The translations under genes and the position numbers were made by a program. The notes below the pieces were generated by a model. It ran no database searches, was not told where the DNA came from, and worked only from the letters and a program-made list of their open reading frames with translations. A stretch of 64,000 bases of DNA from an uncultured Acidimicrobiales bacterium (GTDB taxonomy: Bacteria; Actinomycetota; Acidimicrobiia; Acidimicrobiales; Bin134). Location: contig OX638344.1 of the NCBI GenBank assembly GCA_951813555.1, forward strand, positions 3,163,076 to 3,227,075, in the 5' to 3' direction. This document shows, piece after piece, positions 1 through 8,701 of the stretch. Positions within the stretch are counted from its first letter, which is position 1. Every line of letters begins with the position of its first letter.

Positions 1-354
1 CCCCGGCTGGAATCAGCTGCCTCCACCTTGGGCGCCGGGCGCTGGACGGTGCTGCGCCGCATCACGCTGCCACTGATGGCCCCGTCGCTGGCCGCCGGCG
101 CCACCCTGGCGTGGGCCCGGGCTCTGGGCGAGTTCGGGGCCACCATCACGTTCGCCGGCAACCATCCGGGCCGCACCCGCACCCTGCCGTTGGCCATCGC
201 CCAGGCCAACGAGGCCGGTCAGCCCGAGGCGGCCATCGCCATGTCGGTGCTGCTAATCGGGGTGTCGCTGCTCATTCTCATCGGCCTACGCCACCGTTGG
301 ATCGCCCCCCGACAGACCCGGCCACCAAGTTCACAAGAGACTTCTCCCTCATGA
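1..354 (+). CDS. modB: Molybdate ABC transporter permease, C-terminal part
   Basis: The reading frame is open from the first base, so the start lies outside the window; 117 residues are visible. They match the end of a ModB/CysW-type inner-membrane permease. The EAA-loop region (GAGRWTVLRRITLPLMAPSLAAG) that contacts the ATPase is followed by the hydrophobic LAWARALGEFGATITFAGN segment typical of ModB, and by a last membrane helix near residues 80-105. The stop overlaps the ATG of modC (ATGA), so the two are translationally coupled. Molybdate rather than another oxyanion is inferred from the GEFGATITFAGN motif and the MOP domain of the next gene. Confidence 0.85.
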   Translation, partial: PRLESAASTLGAGRWTVLRRITLPLMAPSLAAGATLAWARALGEFGATITFAGNHPGRTRTLPLAIAQANEAGQPEAAIAMSVLLIGVSLLILIGLRHRWIAPRQTRPPSSQETSPS

Positions 355-1391
355 GCATTCAAGCCGACATCCACGCCGCCGCCGGAGATTTCACCATCCG
401 CGCTGCCTTCGATTCTCCGACCGGAAGCTGCACCGCCATCGTCGGCCCCAACGGGGCGGGAAAGACCACGTTGGTTCACGCCTTGGCCGGGTTGGTCCCC
501 CTGCGACAGGGCAAGGTCGTGTTGGCCGGGCAAGTGGTCGACGAACCCGCCCAACGGATCCGAGTTCCTCCCGACCGCCGCCCAATCGCCCTGCACAGCC
601 AGCACAACCTGCTGTTTCCCCACCTCAGCGTGGTGGACAACGTGGCCTTTGGCCCCCGGTGCTCAGGCCTGGGCACCCGCTTGGCCCGACAGCGGGCCGA
701 GGAGTGGCTCAACAAAGTGGGCCTGGCCGACCTGGCCGACATGCGCCCCGCCGAACTCTCCGGTGGACAGGCTCAGCGGGCGGGGCTGGCCCGGGCCGCG
801 GCGTGCGAGCCCGCCGTGCTATTGCTCGATGAGTCCCTGGCCTCTCTCGACGCCGAGACCCGCACCGGCGTGCGCCATCTGCTAGCCGACATCGACGCTA
901 CCCGGGTGCTGATCACCCACGACCCCGTTGAGACCCGTGTGCTGGCCGACCAACTCCTGGTGATCGAGGAAGGCCAGGTCGTGCAGTCCGGGACCCCCGA
1001 GGAGGTGACCGCCGACCCCCGAACCCCTTGGACCGCAGGACTCTTGGACGTGAACCTGCTCACCGGCCACGCCACCGGCACCCAGGTGGCCCTCGACTGC
1101 GGGCTCGCCCTCACCACGGCCACTCCCATGACCGGACCGGTGTTGGTCACCTTCTCCCCCGCCGCCGTCACCTTGTCGACTGCCCAGCCCCACACCAGCG
1201 CCCGCAATACCTGGGAGGCCGAAGTGGCCCGCATCCAACCCGAAAACGATCGGGTGCGGGTACTTCTGGAATGGCCTCTGCCCTGCCACGTATGGATCAC
1301 GCCCCAAGCATTGGGCGATCTCGGCCTGACTGCGGGTTCGCGGTGCTGGGCCGCCCTCAAAGCCACCGAATTGACCGTTCGAGACGCCTAG
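351..1391 (+). CDS. modC: Molybdate ABC transporter ATP-binding protein
   Basis: This 346-residue protein is the cytoplasmic ATPase of the molybdate importer. Walker A (GPNGAGKTT) is at residues 32-40, the LSGGQ signature at 136-140, Walker B (VLLLDE) at 156-161, and the H-loop histidine at 190. Residues about 255-346 look like the C-terminal MOP/TOBE-type oxyanion-binding domain that is diagnostic of ModC. The ATG at 351 is chosen because it overlaps the modB stop and begins exactly at the family N-terminus; the frame is open further upstream without homology. Nothing after it looks co-transcribed, since the next gene begins 157 bp downstream with its own ribosome-binding site. Confidence 0.88.
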   Translation: MSIQADIHAAAGDFTIRAAFDSPTGSCTAIVGPNGAGKTTLVHALAGLVPLRQGKVVLAGQVVDEPAQRIRVPPDRRPIALHSQHNLLFPHLSVVDNVAFGPRCSGLGTRLARQRAEEWLNKVGLADLADMRPAELSGGQAQRAGLARAAACEPAVLLLDESLASLDAETRTGVRHLLADIDATRVLITHDPVETRVLADQLLVIEEGQVVQSGTPEEVTADPRTPWTAGLLDVNLLTGHATGTQVALDCGLALTTATPMTGPVLVTFSPAAVTLSTAQPHTSARNTWEAEVARIQPENDRVRVLLEWPLPCHVWITPQALGDLGLTAGSRCWAALKATELTVRDA

Positions 1392-1548
1392 TCAGCGCGC
1401 GCCTTAACACCCACCCTTTGCCAGCCCCATTCTAAACCCCCTGGTCATGGACCTAACATCTAACGTCTATTGCGTAATTTCGCAGTTGTAATTACACTTT
1501 GAGGACTTGGCGCTGATCGCTGGCAAGCCTCATCCGCAGGGGGAACAG

Positions 1549-3966
1549 ATGACACTCATACAGGAGCCACTGGCCGCAGTGGCCACCAATGGGGCAGATG
1601 CCGACCAAAATGAGGCCAGCGCAACCGGGATGCGGGTCCGCAAGCGCAACGGCGAGTTGGAGCCGGTGGACGTCAACAAGATCGTCAACGCGGTGGCCCG
1701 CTGCGCCGAGGGTCTGGTGGGCGTCGATCCGATGCGGGTGGCCACTCGCACCATCTCCGCGCTGGCCGACGGCGCCACTACCCGAGAGCTCGACGAGCTG
1801 TCCATCCGCACCGCAGCCGGGCTCATCGTCACCGAGCCCAACTACTCCAAGCTGGCCGCCCGGCTGCTTTCCACCTGCATCGACAAAGAGGTCCGCAACC
1901 AGAACATCCCCTGGTTCACCGAATCCATCAAGACCGGCCACAGCTTGGGCCTGATCAGCGATGAGACCGCCGACTTCGCCGAGAAGCACGCCCCTTCGCT
2001 GAATGCCTCCATCAGCTCGCTGCGCGACCGGAACTTCGAGTTCTTCGGCCTGCGCACCGTGTACGACCGCTACCTGCTGCGCCACCCCGACACCCGCCAG
2101 GTGATAGAGACCCCCCAATACTTCTTCTTGCGGGTGGCCTGCGGCCTGTCGGCCGACGCGGATGAGGCCATCGCCTTCTACGATCTCATGAGCTCGCTGG
2201 CTTACCTGCCGTCGAGCCCGACGCTGTTCAACTCCGGCACCGCCCACCCGCAGATGTCGTCGTGCTACCTGCTCGACTCCCCCACCGACAGCCTCGAGGG
2301 CATCTACGAGCGCTACACCGACATCGCCCGGCTGTCCAAGTTCGCCGGCGGCATCGGCGTAGCCTGGCACCGCATCCGCTCCAAGGGATCGCTGATCCGG
2401 GGCACCAACGGCCTGTCCAACGGCATCGTTCCCTGGTTGAAGACGCTGGACAGCTCGGTGGCTGCGGTCAATCAGGGCGGCAAGCGCAAGGGCGCGGCCT
2501 GCGTGTACCTGGAGACCTGGCACGCCGACATCGAGGACTTCTTGGAGCTCAAGGAGAACACCGGCGACCACAATCGCCGGGCCCACAATCTGAATCTGGC
2601 CAATTGGGTGCCCGACCTGTTCATGGAGCGTGTGGAAAAGGACTGGCAGTGGTCGCTGTTCGACCCCAAGAAGGTCCCCCACTTCACCGACCTTTACGGC
2701 GATGAGTTCCGAGAGGCCTACGAGGAGGCCGAGCGCGAGAAGCTGTACGAGGTCCAGCTACCCGCCCGCCAGCTCTACAGCCGCATGATGCGGTCCCTGG
2801 CCCAGACCGGCAACGGCTGGATGACGTTCAAAGACGCATCCAACCTTCGCTGCAACCAGACCGGCCAAGAAGGCCGTACCGTGCATCTTTCCAACCTGTG
2901 CACCGAGATCATCGAGGTAACTAGCGCCGATGAGACCGCGGTGTGCAACCTGGGATCGGTGAACCTGGGGACCTTCGTCGACACCGGCACCGGCAAGATG
3001 GACTTCGATCGGCTCGGCGAGGTGGTTCGCAGCGTGGTGCCGTTCTTGGACCGGGTGATTGACATCAACTTCTACCCCACCCCTGAAGCGGCCAACTCCA
3101 ACGCCAAGTGGCGCCCGGTGGGCCTGGGTCTGATGGGCCTCCAAGACGTGTTCTTCCACCTGGCCATGCCGTTCGACAGCGACGAGGCCCGCCATCTGTC
3201 AGCCCGCATCTCCGAAGAGATCTACTTCAACGCCCTGTGGGCCTCCACCGAGCTGGCCGAAAAGCACGGTCCCCATCCGGCGTTCCCAGAGACCCGGGCG
3301 GCCGCCGGCCAGCTCCAGTTCGACCTGTGGGGCAAGGAGTCGTCCGACCCGGCCCGGTGGCAGACGCTGCGGGACCGCATCGCCGAGCACGGCCTGCGCA
3401 ACTCCCTGCTCATCGCCATCGCCCCTACCGCCACCATCGCCTCCATCGCCGGCTGCTACGAGTGCATCGAGCCACAGGTGTCCAACCTGTTCAAGCGCGA
3501 GACCCTCTCCGGGGAGTTCTTGCAGATCAACCGCTACCTGGTGAACGACCTCCAGGAGTTGGGCCTGTGGGACGACCAGATGATCGCCGACGTGAAGCGA
3601 TCTGAGGGCTCGGTGGCCGACATCGAGCGCATCCCCGGCGGTTTGAAGGCGGTCTACCGCACCGCGTGGGAGCTGCCCCAGCGATCGCTCATCGACATGG
3701 CCGCCGAACGGGGGGCGTACATTGACCAGTCCCAGTCGCTCAATCTGTTTATGGAATCCCCCACCATCGGCAAGCTCAGCTCCATGTACCTTCACGCCTG
3801 GAAGGCAGGGCTGAAGACCACCTACTACCTGCGGTCCCGCCCGGCCACCCGGATCAACCAGACTACTTCCGGGATCCCTGCCCCGACCGCCGCGGCAACG
3901 GTTACCGATGATGAGGCGGTGGCCTGCTCGCTGGAAAACCCCGAGACCTGTGAGGCCTGCGACTGA
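1549..3966 (+). CDS. nrdA: Ribonucleoside-diphosphate reductase alpha subunit (class I)
   Basis: The catalytic subunit reduces ribonucleoside diphosphates to deoxyribonucleotides. The 805-residue protein starts with an ATP-cone allosteric domain (from MRVRKRNGELEPVDVNKIV). It has the redox cysteines in SSCYLL and AVCNLGSVNL, the active-site NLCTEI motif that carries the thiyl-radical cysteine, and a mobile C-terminal tail ending CEACD, the CxxC pair reduced by thioredoxin or glutaredoxin. The ATG at 1549 is preferred over upstream TTG 1507 because AGGGGG lies 5 nt before it. The stop overlaps the ATG of nrdB (TGATG). I looked in the 157-bp upstream gap for an NrdR box and saw none convincing. 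Confidence 0.95.
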   Translation: MTLIQEPLAAVATNGADADQNEASATGMRVRKRNGELEPVDVNKIVNAVARCAEGLVGVDPMRVATRTISALADGATTRELDELSIRTAAGLIVTEPNYSKLAARLLSTCIDKEVRNQNIPWFTESIKTGHSLGLISDETADFAEKHAPSLNASISSLRDRNFEFFGLRTVYDRYLLRHPDTRQVIETPQYFFLRVACGLSADADEAIAFYDLMSSLAYLPSSPTLFNSGTAHPQMSSCYLLDSPTDSLEGIYERYTDIARLSKFAGGIGVAWHRIRSKGSLIRGTNGLSNGIVPWLKTLDSSVAAVNQGGKRKGAACVYLETWHADIEDFLELKENTGDHNRRAHNLNLANWVPDLFMERVEKDWQWSLFDPKKVPHFTDLYGDEFREAYEEAEREKLYEVQLPARQLYSRMMRSLAQTGNGWMTFKDASNLRCNQTGQEGRTVHLSNLCTEIIEVTSADETAVCNLGSVNLGTFVDTGTGKMDFDRLGEVVRSVVPFLDRVIDINFYPTPEAANSNAKWRPVGLGLMGLQDVFFHLAMPFDSDEARHLSARISEEIYFNALWASTELAEKHGPHPAFPETRAAAGQLQFDLWGKESSDPARWQTLRDRIAEHGLRNSLLIAIAPTATIASIAGCYECIEPQVSNLFKRETLSGEFLQINRYLVNDLQELGLWDDQMIADVKRSEGSVADIERIPGGLKAVYRTAWELPQRSLIDMAAERGAYIDQSQSLNLFMESPTIGKLSSMYLHAWKAGLKTTYYLRSRPATRINQTTSGIPAPTAAATVTDDEAVACSLENPETCEACD

Positions 3967-5048
3967 TGGCTCTGGCTGAGACCCCTCTCCCCGAAGAACG
4001 CTTCAACCGCGTACCTACACCGGTGCCGTCGGCGGCACCCGCCCAAGGGCGCATCCTCGATCCTGGCTTCAATCTGACACTTCGCCCCATGCGGTACCCG
4101 CAGTTTTTCGACATGTACCGCGACGCCATCAAGAACACCTGGACTGTTGATGAAATCGACTTCTCCGACGATCTGGTTGATTTAGAGCGCACCCTCTTGC
4201 CCGCCGAGAAGCATCTGGTCAACCGACTGGTGGCGTTCTTCGCCACTGGTGACTCCATAGTGGCCAACAACCTGGTGCTCAACCTCTATGGCCACATCAA
4301 CGCCCCCGAGGCTCGGATGTATCTTTCCCGACAGCTCTACGAGGAGGCGCTGCACGTTCAGTTCTATCTGACCCTGCTGGACAACTACATCCCCGACCTC
4401 TCCGAGCGGGAGGCCGCCTTCGCGGCCATCGACAACATCCCGTCCATCCGAAAGAAGGCCGACTTCTGCTTCCGATGGATGAACTCGATGGACAACATCG
4501 AGCAGTGCGACACCCCCCAGCAGAGGCGCCAGTTCCTGTTGAACCTGATCTGCTTCGCCACCTGCATCGAGGGGCTGTTCTTCTTCGCGGCGTTCGCCTA
4601 CGTGTACTTCCTGCGGTCCAAGGGGCTGTTGAACGGGCTGGCCGCCGGCACCAACTGGGTGTTCCGCGATGAGAGCTGCCACATGAACTTCGCCCTGGAG
4701 GTGGTGAACACCGTTCGGGCCGAGGAGCCCGAGCTGTTCGACGCCGAGCTCAGCCAGCAGGTCACCACCATGATCCACGAGGCGGTGGACTGCGAGTACC
4801 AGTTCGCCGAAGATCTTTTGGGCCAGGGCGTACCCGGTATGTCGGTGGGCGACACCCGCCGCTACCTGGAATTCGTGGCCGATCAGCGCCTGGCCCAGCT
4901 CGGCCTCCCCAAGCAATTCGGCGCCAAGAACCCGTTCTCGTTCATGGAGCTCCAAGACGTGCAGGAGCTGACCAACTTCTTCGAACGCACCGTGGCCTCC
5001 TACCAGGTGGGCGTCGAGGGCGACGTCGCCTTCGACGAGGACTTTTAG
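3966..5048 (+). CDS. nrdB: Ribonucleoside-diphosphate reductase beta subunit (class I)
   Basis: The radical-generating subunit, 360 residues, is a ferritin-like four-helix protein. The metal ligands are visible as D in GDSIV, E and H in YEEALHVQFY, E in CIEGLFF, and E and H in RDESCH. The tyrosine four residues after the first histidine (EALHVQFY) sits where the E. coli Y122 radical lies, so this is a tyrosyl-radical enzyme rather than a phenylalanine-bearing class Ic type. It starts on the last base of the nrdA stop codon, which enforces coupled translation. The C-terminal tail (VAFDEDF) is the acidic peptide that docks on NrdA. A hairpin 12 nt after the stop probably ends the operon. Confidence 0.95.
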   Translation: MALAETPLPEERFNRVPTPVPSAAPAQGRILDPGFNLTLRPMRYPQFFDMYRDAIKNTWTVDEIDFSDDLVDLERTLLPAEKHLVNRLVAFFATGDSIVANNLVLNLYGHINAPEARMYLSRQLYEEALHVQFYLTLLDNYIPDLSEREAAFAAIDNIPSIRKKADFCFRWMNSMDNIEQCDTPQQRRQFLLNLICFATCIEGLFFFAAFAYVYFLRSKGLLNGLAAGTNWVFRDESCHMNFALEVVNTVRAEEPELFDAELSQQVTTMIHEAVDCEYQFAEDLLGQGVPGMSVGDTRRYLEFVADQRLAQLGLPKQFGAKNPFSFMELQDVQELTNFFERTVASYQVGVEGDVAFDEDF

Positions 5049-5059
5049 AAGATGCTCGT

Positions 5060-5078
5060 TGCGGCCTCGAAGGCCGCA
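5060..5078 (+). terminator. Hairpin after nrdB
   Basis: TGCGGCCT and AGGCCGCA form a perfect 8-bp stem with a CGA loop, starting 12 nt after the nrdB stop. There is no clear U-tract, so the role as terminator is inferred from position. Confidence 0.45.
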
Positions 5079-5091
5079 CGGGTAGAATTCG

Positions 5092-5165
5092 GGTGGACCT
5101 GGAGGGAATCGAACCCTCGCGGTGGACTGTCAAGATCGTGCCGCCTCGCCATGAGCAGGCCCACC
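5092..5165 (-). ncRNA. tRNA-like structured element, not a canonical tRNA
   Basis: On the minus strand GGTGGGCCTG (5165-5156) pairs over 10 bp, with one G-U, with CAGGTCCACC (5101-5092). Just inside the 3' arm is a perfect T-arm look-alike, GAGGG-TTCGATT-CCCTC (5118-5102), immediately followed by an acceptor-like strand and an A. I could not fold the remaining 37 nt into an anticodon arm, and it is about four bases too short for a standard tRNA core. The G-U closes only in the minus-strand RNA, which supports that strand. It sits between dnaG and nrdB. It could be a tRNA pseudogene, a tRNA-mimicking small RNA, or chance. Confidence 0.35.
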
Positions 5166-5189
5166 GCAGGAGCGTAGCTCTTGTACGGG

Positions 5190-5223
5190 AATATGGCCGA
5201 ACCACTTCTGGTTCGGCCATATT
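5190..5223. terminator. Strong 15-bp hairpin between dnaG and the tRNA-like element
   Basis: AATATGGCCGAACCA and its exact complement are separated by a CTTC tetraloop. It lies 57 bp past the dnaG stop on the minus strand. It has no long U-run on either side, so it could act in either direction or as an RNA-stability element. Confidence 0.55.
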
Positions 5224-5280
5224 TCCGTTAATGTATTGAGGGTGATTGAAACGTACTAAAATAGCAATTGTGTCCGCCGC

Positions 5281-7167
5281 CTAGATCTCCGGCCCAAGCA
5301 GTTCAAGCAGCGCTCGGGCTTGGTCGGCCTCCCACTCCGATTCCCGTAGCTGGTCGGCCGCCGTCTTTACACTTGTCACTCGGCGCAGCAGGTCATCATC
5401 GACCGAGCCGGTAAGGGCCTTGCGCTCCAGATGGATCAACTCCCGTTGGGCCGACTCATAGATCAGGACAGCCATCGCAACGTCCTGCTTGTGTTCGCTG
5501 GTGCGCAATCCTTCGTTTTCTACTACAAGCAGTTCCTGCATCAGTGACACAAGACTTGGCTCGGCCTCTACCAGCAGAACTTCTAGCGTCGAATCTTCCA
5601 ACATCGCCTTGAAGGCATCCCGGTACAGAGGGTGGTGAAACAACTCAGGCACAACTTCCGACCAAACCACACCTGGCTCATTGACTGCCAGCCATAGCAC
5701 TTGCCGTTCGACATTGTCGGGCAGGGGCTCGTCCCCACTGTAGGCATCATCGTGCTCTTGATAACCTCCATGCTCCCCTTTTGCGGGCCCAGAGGTAGCG
5801 TCAGCAGGGTGAGGGGCATCCTCCAACTGACCAGAAGCAGAAGAGCGGGCTGCGCGAGGAGTAGGTGGACGGTAGTCCTGAGCTATACGGCGCAGGCGCT
5901 CCAAGGCATCCGAATCGTCTTGTCGGCACTGAGTGGCGATTTCCAACAGGTAGGGATCGCGAACAAGAGGATTCTTGATTGAAGCCACAACTTCTGTGGC
6001 TTCCCTGGCCGCATTGAAACGACCCGTGATCGTCGTCAAGTCCGCTTGCGACAAGACTCGTTCAAAGCGAAACCGCGGAAAAGCCACCGCTGCATCCACA
6101 GCAGCAACAAGCCCCTCCGGATCACTCTTGGCCAATTCTCCCGGATCAGACCCTTCAGGAAAAATGGCCACTTTGACGTTGATGTCTCCTTCCCACTGCA
6201 AGAAACGCTCTGCCGCATTGCCTCCGGCCGTATCCGGATCAAATGCCAGCACAATACGGCTGGCATACTTTTGCAACATCTGAATGTGCTCGTCGGTTGC
6301 GGCGGTGCCGCAGGTGGCCACCGCCCGGGAGATGCCGGCCTGGGCGAAGCCGATCACGTCGGTATAGCCCTCGCACACGATCACCTCGCCGGCGTTCACG
6401 ATGTCCTTTTTGGCCCAGTTGAGCCCGTACAGCACCCGGGACTTGCGGTAGACGGCGTTGTCCACCGAGTTCTTGTACTTGGGCCCCTCCCCGCCGGGCA
6501 ACACCCGCCCGCCGAACCCCACCGGCTTGCCGCTGGGGTCGAAGATGGGGAACAGCAGCCGAGCCCGGAAGCTGTCCTGGATGCGTCCGCCCTTGTTGCG
6601 GAACCCCAGACCCGCATCGCAGAACACCTGGGCAGCCATACTGCTATCGGCACCCACGCCCAGCTCTTTGGCCAGGGCGTCCCAATCGTCGGGGGCCCAT
6701 CCCAGCTTGTACTGGCGCACCACGTCGCCGTCGTAACCCCTTTGGCGCAGATAGCCCCGGGCGGGGCCGGCGTCGGGCGCGGTCAACAGCCGCTGGTGGT
6801 ACCACTCCACCGCCTGCTCCAGGGCCTCGGTGAGCTTGCCCCGCTTTTGGCGGTCGGCCCCCTCGCCAGGCGCGGTGTAGCGCAGCGTGATCCCCGAGCG
6901 ACCGGCCAGGCGCTCCACCGCCTCGGGGAAGTCGGCGTGCTCCACTTCCCGCAGGAAGGTGATGGCGTCGCCGCTGGCCTTGCACCCGAAGCAGTGGTAC
7001 ACGCCCATCTCAGCGTTGACCGAGAACGACGGGGTCTTTTCGGCATGGAACGGGCAAAGGCCCTGCCAGCGGCGCCCGACCCGCTTCAGCTGCACGTACT
7101 CGCTGATGACCGCGACGATGTCCGTCGCCTCTCTCACCCGGGCCACGTCTTCGTCGTGGATGCCCAC
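5281..7167 (-). CDS. dnaG: DNA primase
   Basis: This 628-residue protein synthesises RNA primers at the replication fork. The N-terminal zinc-binding domain has ligands C38, H41, C59 and C62 (CPFH...HCFGC). The catalytic core includes the TOPRIM domain with EGYTDVIG and the metal-binding AFDPDTAG. The C-terminal part is the variable helicase-binding region. The start is GTG 7165-7167 at the conserved N-terminus. By eye the 3' half of the gene (about 5281-6290) is clearly less GC-rich and uses different codons from the 5' half, which suggests a recombined segment or relaxed composition in the variable domain. The gene lies downstream of ppdK-like and glyS on the same strand. Confidence 0.95.
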   Translation of the reverse strand: MGIHDEDVARVREATDIVAVISEYVQLKRVGRRWQGLCPFHAEKTPSFSVNAEMGVYHCFGCKASGDAITFLREVEHADFPEAVERLAGRSGITLRYTAPGEGADRQKRGKLTEALEQAVEWYHQRLLTAPDAGPARGYLRQRGYDGDVVRQYKLGWAPDDWDALAKELGVGADSSMAAQVFCDAGLGFRNKGGRIQDSFRARLLFPIFDPSGKPVGFGGRVLPGGEGPKYKNSVDNAVYRKSRVLYGLNWAKKDIVNAGEVIVCEGYTDVIGFAQAGISRAVATCGTAATDEHIQMLQKYASRIVLAFDPDTAGGNAAERFLQWEGDINVKVAIFPEGSDPGELAKSDPEGLVAAVDAAVAFPRFRFERVLSQADLTTITGRFNAAREATEVVASIKNPLVRDPYLLEIATQCRQDDSDALERLRRIAQDYRPPTPRAARSSASGQLEDAPHPADATSGPAKGEHGGYQEHDDAYSGDEPLPDNVERQVLWLAVNEPGVVWSEVVPELFHHPLYRDAFKAMLEDSTLEVLLVEAEPSLVSLMQELLVVENEGLRTSEHKQDVAMAVLIYESAQRELIHLERKALTGSVDDDLLRRVTSVKTAADQLRESEWEADQARALLELLGPEI

Positions 7168-7176
7168 GGTGTGAGA

Positions 7177-8691
7177 CTACGCCGAACCGGTGACAGCTTG
7201 GGCGGCTGCCAGGCGGGCGACGGGCACCCGATGCGGAGAGCAGGACACATAGTCCACCCCCGCGGCGGCCAACAGAGCGATCGAGGCCGGGTCGCCGCCG
7301 TGCTCACCGCACACCCCGATCTCGGTGCCAGGACGGCTGGCCCGTACCTCAGCCACCGCGTCGGCCACCAGGCGGCCGACCCCGGCCTCGTCCAGGGTCT
7401 CGAATGGGTTGGCCGCCAGAAGTCCGTGCTCCAGGTAGGGGCGCATGATCTTGGCTTCGATGTCGTCTCGGCTGAAGCCGAAGGTCATCTGGGTCAAGTC
7501 GTTGGTGCCCACCGACAAGAAATCGGCGTTGGCGGCGATGTCGGCCGCGGCCAACGCCGAGCGGGGGGTTTCGATCATGGCGCCCACCGGAATGGCCCGG
7601 CCATCCAGGCGGCTGCCCACCCCGGCCAGTTCGTCGGCCACCTCGGCCCGAACATGGGCCAACTCGGGACCGCTCACCACCAGGGGAATCATGATCTGAA
7701 CCTGCGGGTCGCCCCCGGAGGCCACCCGGCGAGCCGCAGCCTCTGCCACCGCCGCAGCCTGGGCCCGGTACAGCTCGGGACGCAGCACTCCCAGCCGAGC
7801 ACCACGCACGCCGAGCATGGGGTTGTCCTCGGCCAACTCGGGGTGGTCGGGCAGAAACTCGTGCAGGGGCGGATCGAGCAGCCGGACAGTCACCGGCAGT
7901 CCGTCCATCACCTCCAGCAGCTCGACAAGATCGTTCACCTGGACTTCGACCAGTGCGTCCAACGACGCACTTCCGCCGTCGGTGATGGCCCGCTGTACCA
8001 GCGGCAGCCGCTCCCCCAAGAACATGTGCTCGGTGCGGCACAGCCCCACTCCGGCAGCTCCGAACTCCCTGGCCAGCCGGGCAGAGAAAGCGTCATCGGC
8101 GTTGGCCCGCACCGCCAGCCGCCCGCCGCGCAGCTCGTCGGCCCACCCCAGCAGCGTGAACATCTCGTCGGGGATCTCCACCTCGCCCACCTCCGAGGCG
8201 CCCAGCATGATCGTTCCCGCCGAGCCGTCCACGGTGATGGGATCGCCGTCGCGCAACTCCACGTCGCCCAACCGAGCCACCCCAGCGGCGTCGTCCACCG
8301 CCAGGGTCTCCACCCCTACCACCGCGGGGATGCCCCAACCCCGGGCGATCACCGCCGCATGGCTGGCCATGCCTCCTTTGGCGGTGACTATGCCCACCGC
8401 AGCCGACATGGCCACCTCATCGGCGGGAGTGGTGAACGGCCGCACGAAAACGGCGGGAATTCCCTCGTCGTCGGCGTCAAGGACCGCGTCCACCGACAGG
8501 CACACCCGCCCCGACGCCCCTCCCGGAGAGGCGGCCACCCCTTGGGCGGCCACGGGTGCCGATGGGCCGTCGGCCATTTGGGCATGCAGCAGATCCTCGA
8601 CCGCACCAGGGGAAGCCGCCAGCACGGCTTCAGTCTTGTTCAGCTCGCCGCGCTTGACAGCCTGTACCGCGGCGACGACCGGGCTGGTCAC
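7177..8691 (-). CDS. ppdK: Short pyruvate phosphate dikinase-like PEP-utilising enzyme
   Basis: The 504-residue protein carries the swivelling phosphohistidine domain (GGMASHAAVIARGWGIPAVVG, catalytic His) and the C-terminal PEP/pyruvate TIM-barrel domain (GLCRTEHMF, LTQMTFGFSRDD, VCGEHGGDPAS with the catalytic Cys). The N-terminal ATP-grasp domain of full-length dikinases (about 870-900 residues) is absent and is not encoded upstream, where glyS begins. From memory, the M. tuberculosis ppdK product has about the same short length. It may act with a separate ATP-binding partner or have another phosphotransfer role. The GTG start follows the glyS stop by 10 nt, so the two are probably co-transcribed. 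Confidence 0.8.
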   Translation of the reverse strand: MTSPVVAAVQAVKRGELNKTEAVLAASPGAVEDLLHAQMADGPSAPVAAQGVAASPGGASGRVCLSVDAVLDADDEGIPAVFVRPFTTPADEVAMSAAVGIVTAKGGMASHAAVIARGWGIPAVVGVETLAVDDAAGVARLGDVELRDGDPITVDGSAGTIMLGASEVGEVEIPDEMFTLLGWADELRGGRLAVRANADDAFSARLAREFGAAGVGLCRTEHMFLGERLPLVQRAITDGGSASLDALVEVQVNDLVELLEVMDGLPVTVRLLDPPLHEFLPDHPELAEDNPMLGVRGARLGVLRPELYRAQAAAVAEAAARRVASGGDPQVQIMIPLVVSGPELAHVRAEVADELAGVGSRLDGRAIPVGAMIETPRSALAAADIAANADFLSVGTNDLTQMTFGFSRDDIEAKIMRPYLEHGLLAANPFETLDEAGVGRLVADAVAEVRASRPGTEIGVCGEHGGDPASIALLAAAGVDYVSCSPHRVPVARLAAAQAVTGSA

Positions 8692-8701
8692 CCCGTCTGC
8701 C

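Noticed and set aside
1392..1548. NrdR box or riboswitch upstream of nrdA
   Set aside because: No copy of the ACACWATATATWGTGT-like box and no recognisable riboswitch; the gap is too short for a B12 element.
5166..5190. Plus-strand tRNA start suggested by GGAGCGTAGCTC
   Set aside because: No matching D-stem, anticodon arm or acceptor strand follows on the plus strand.
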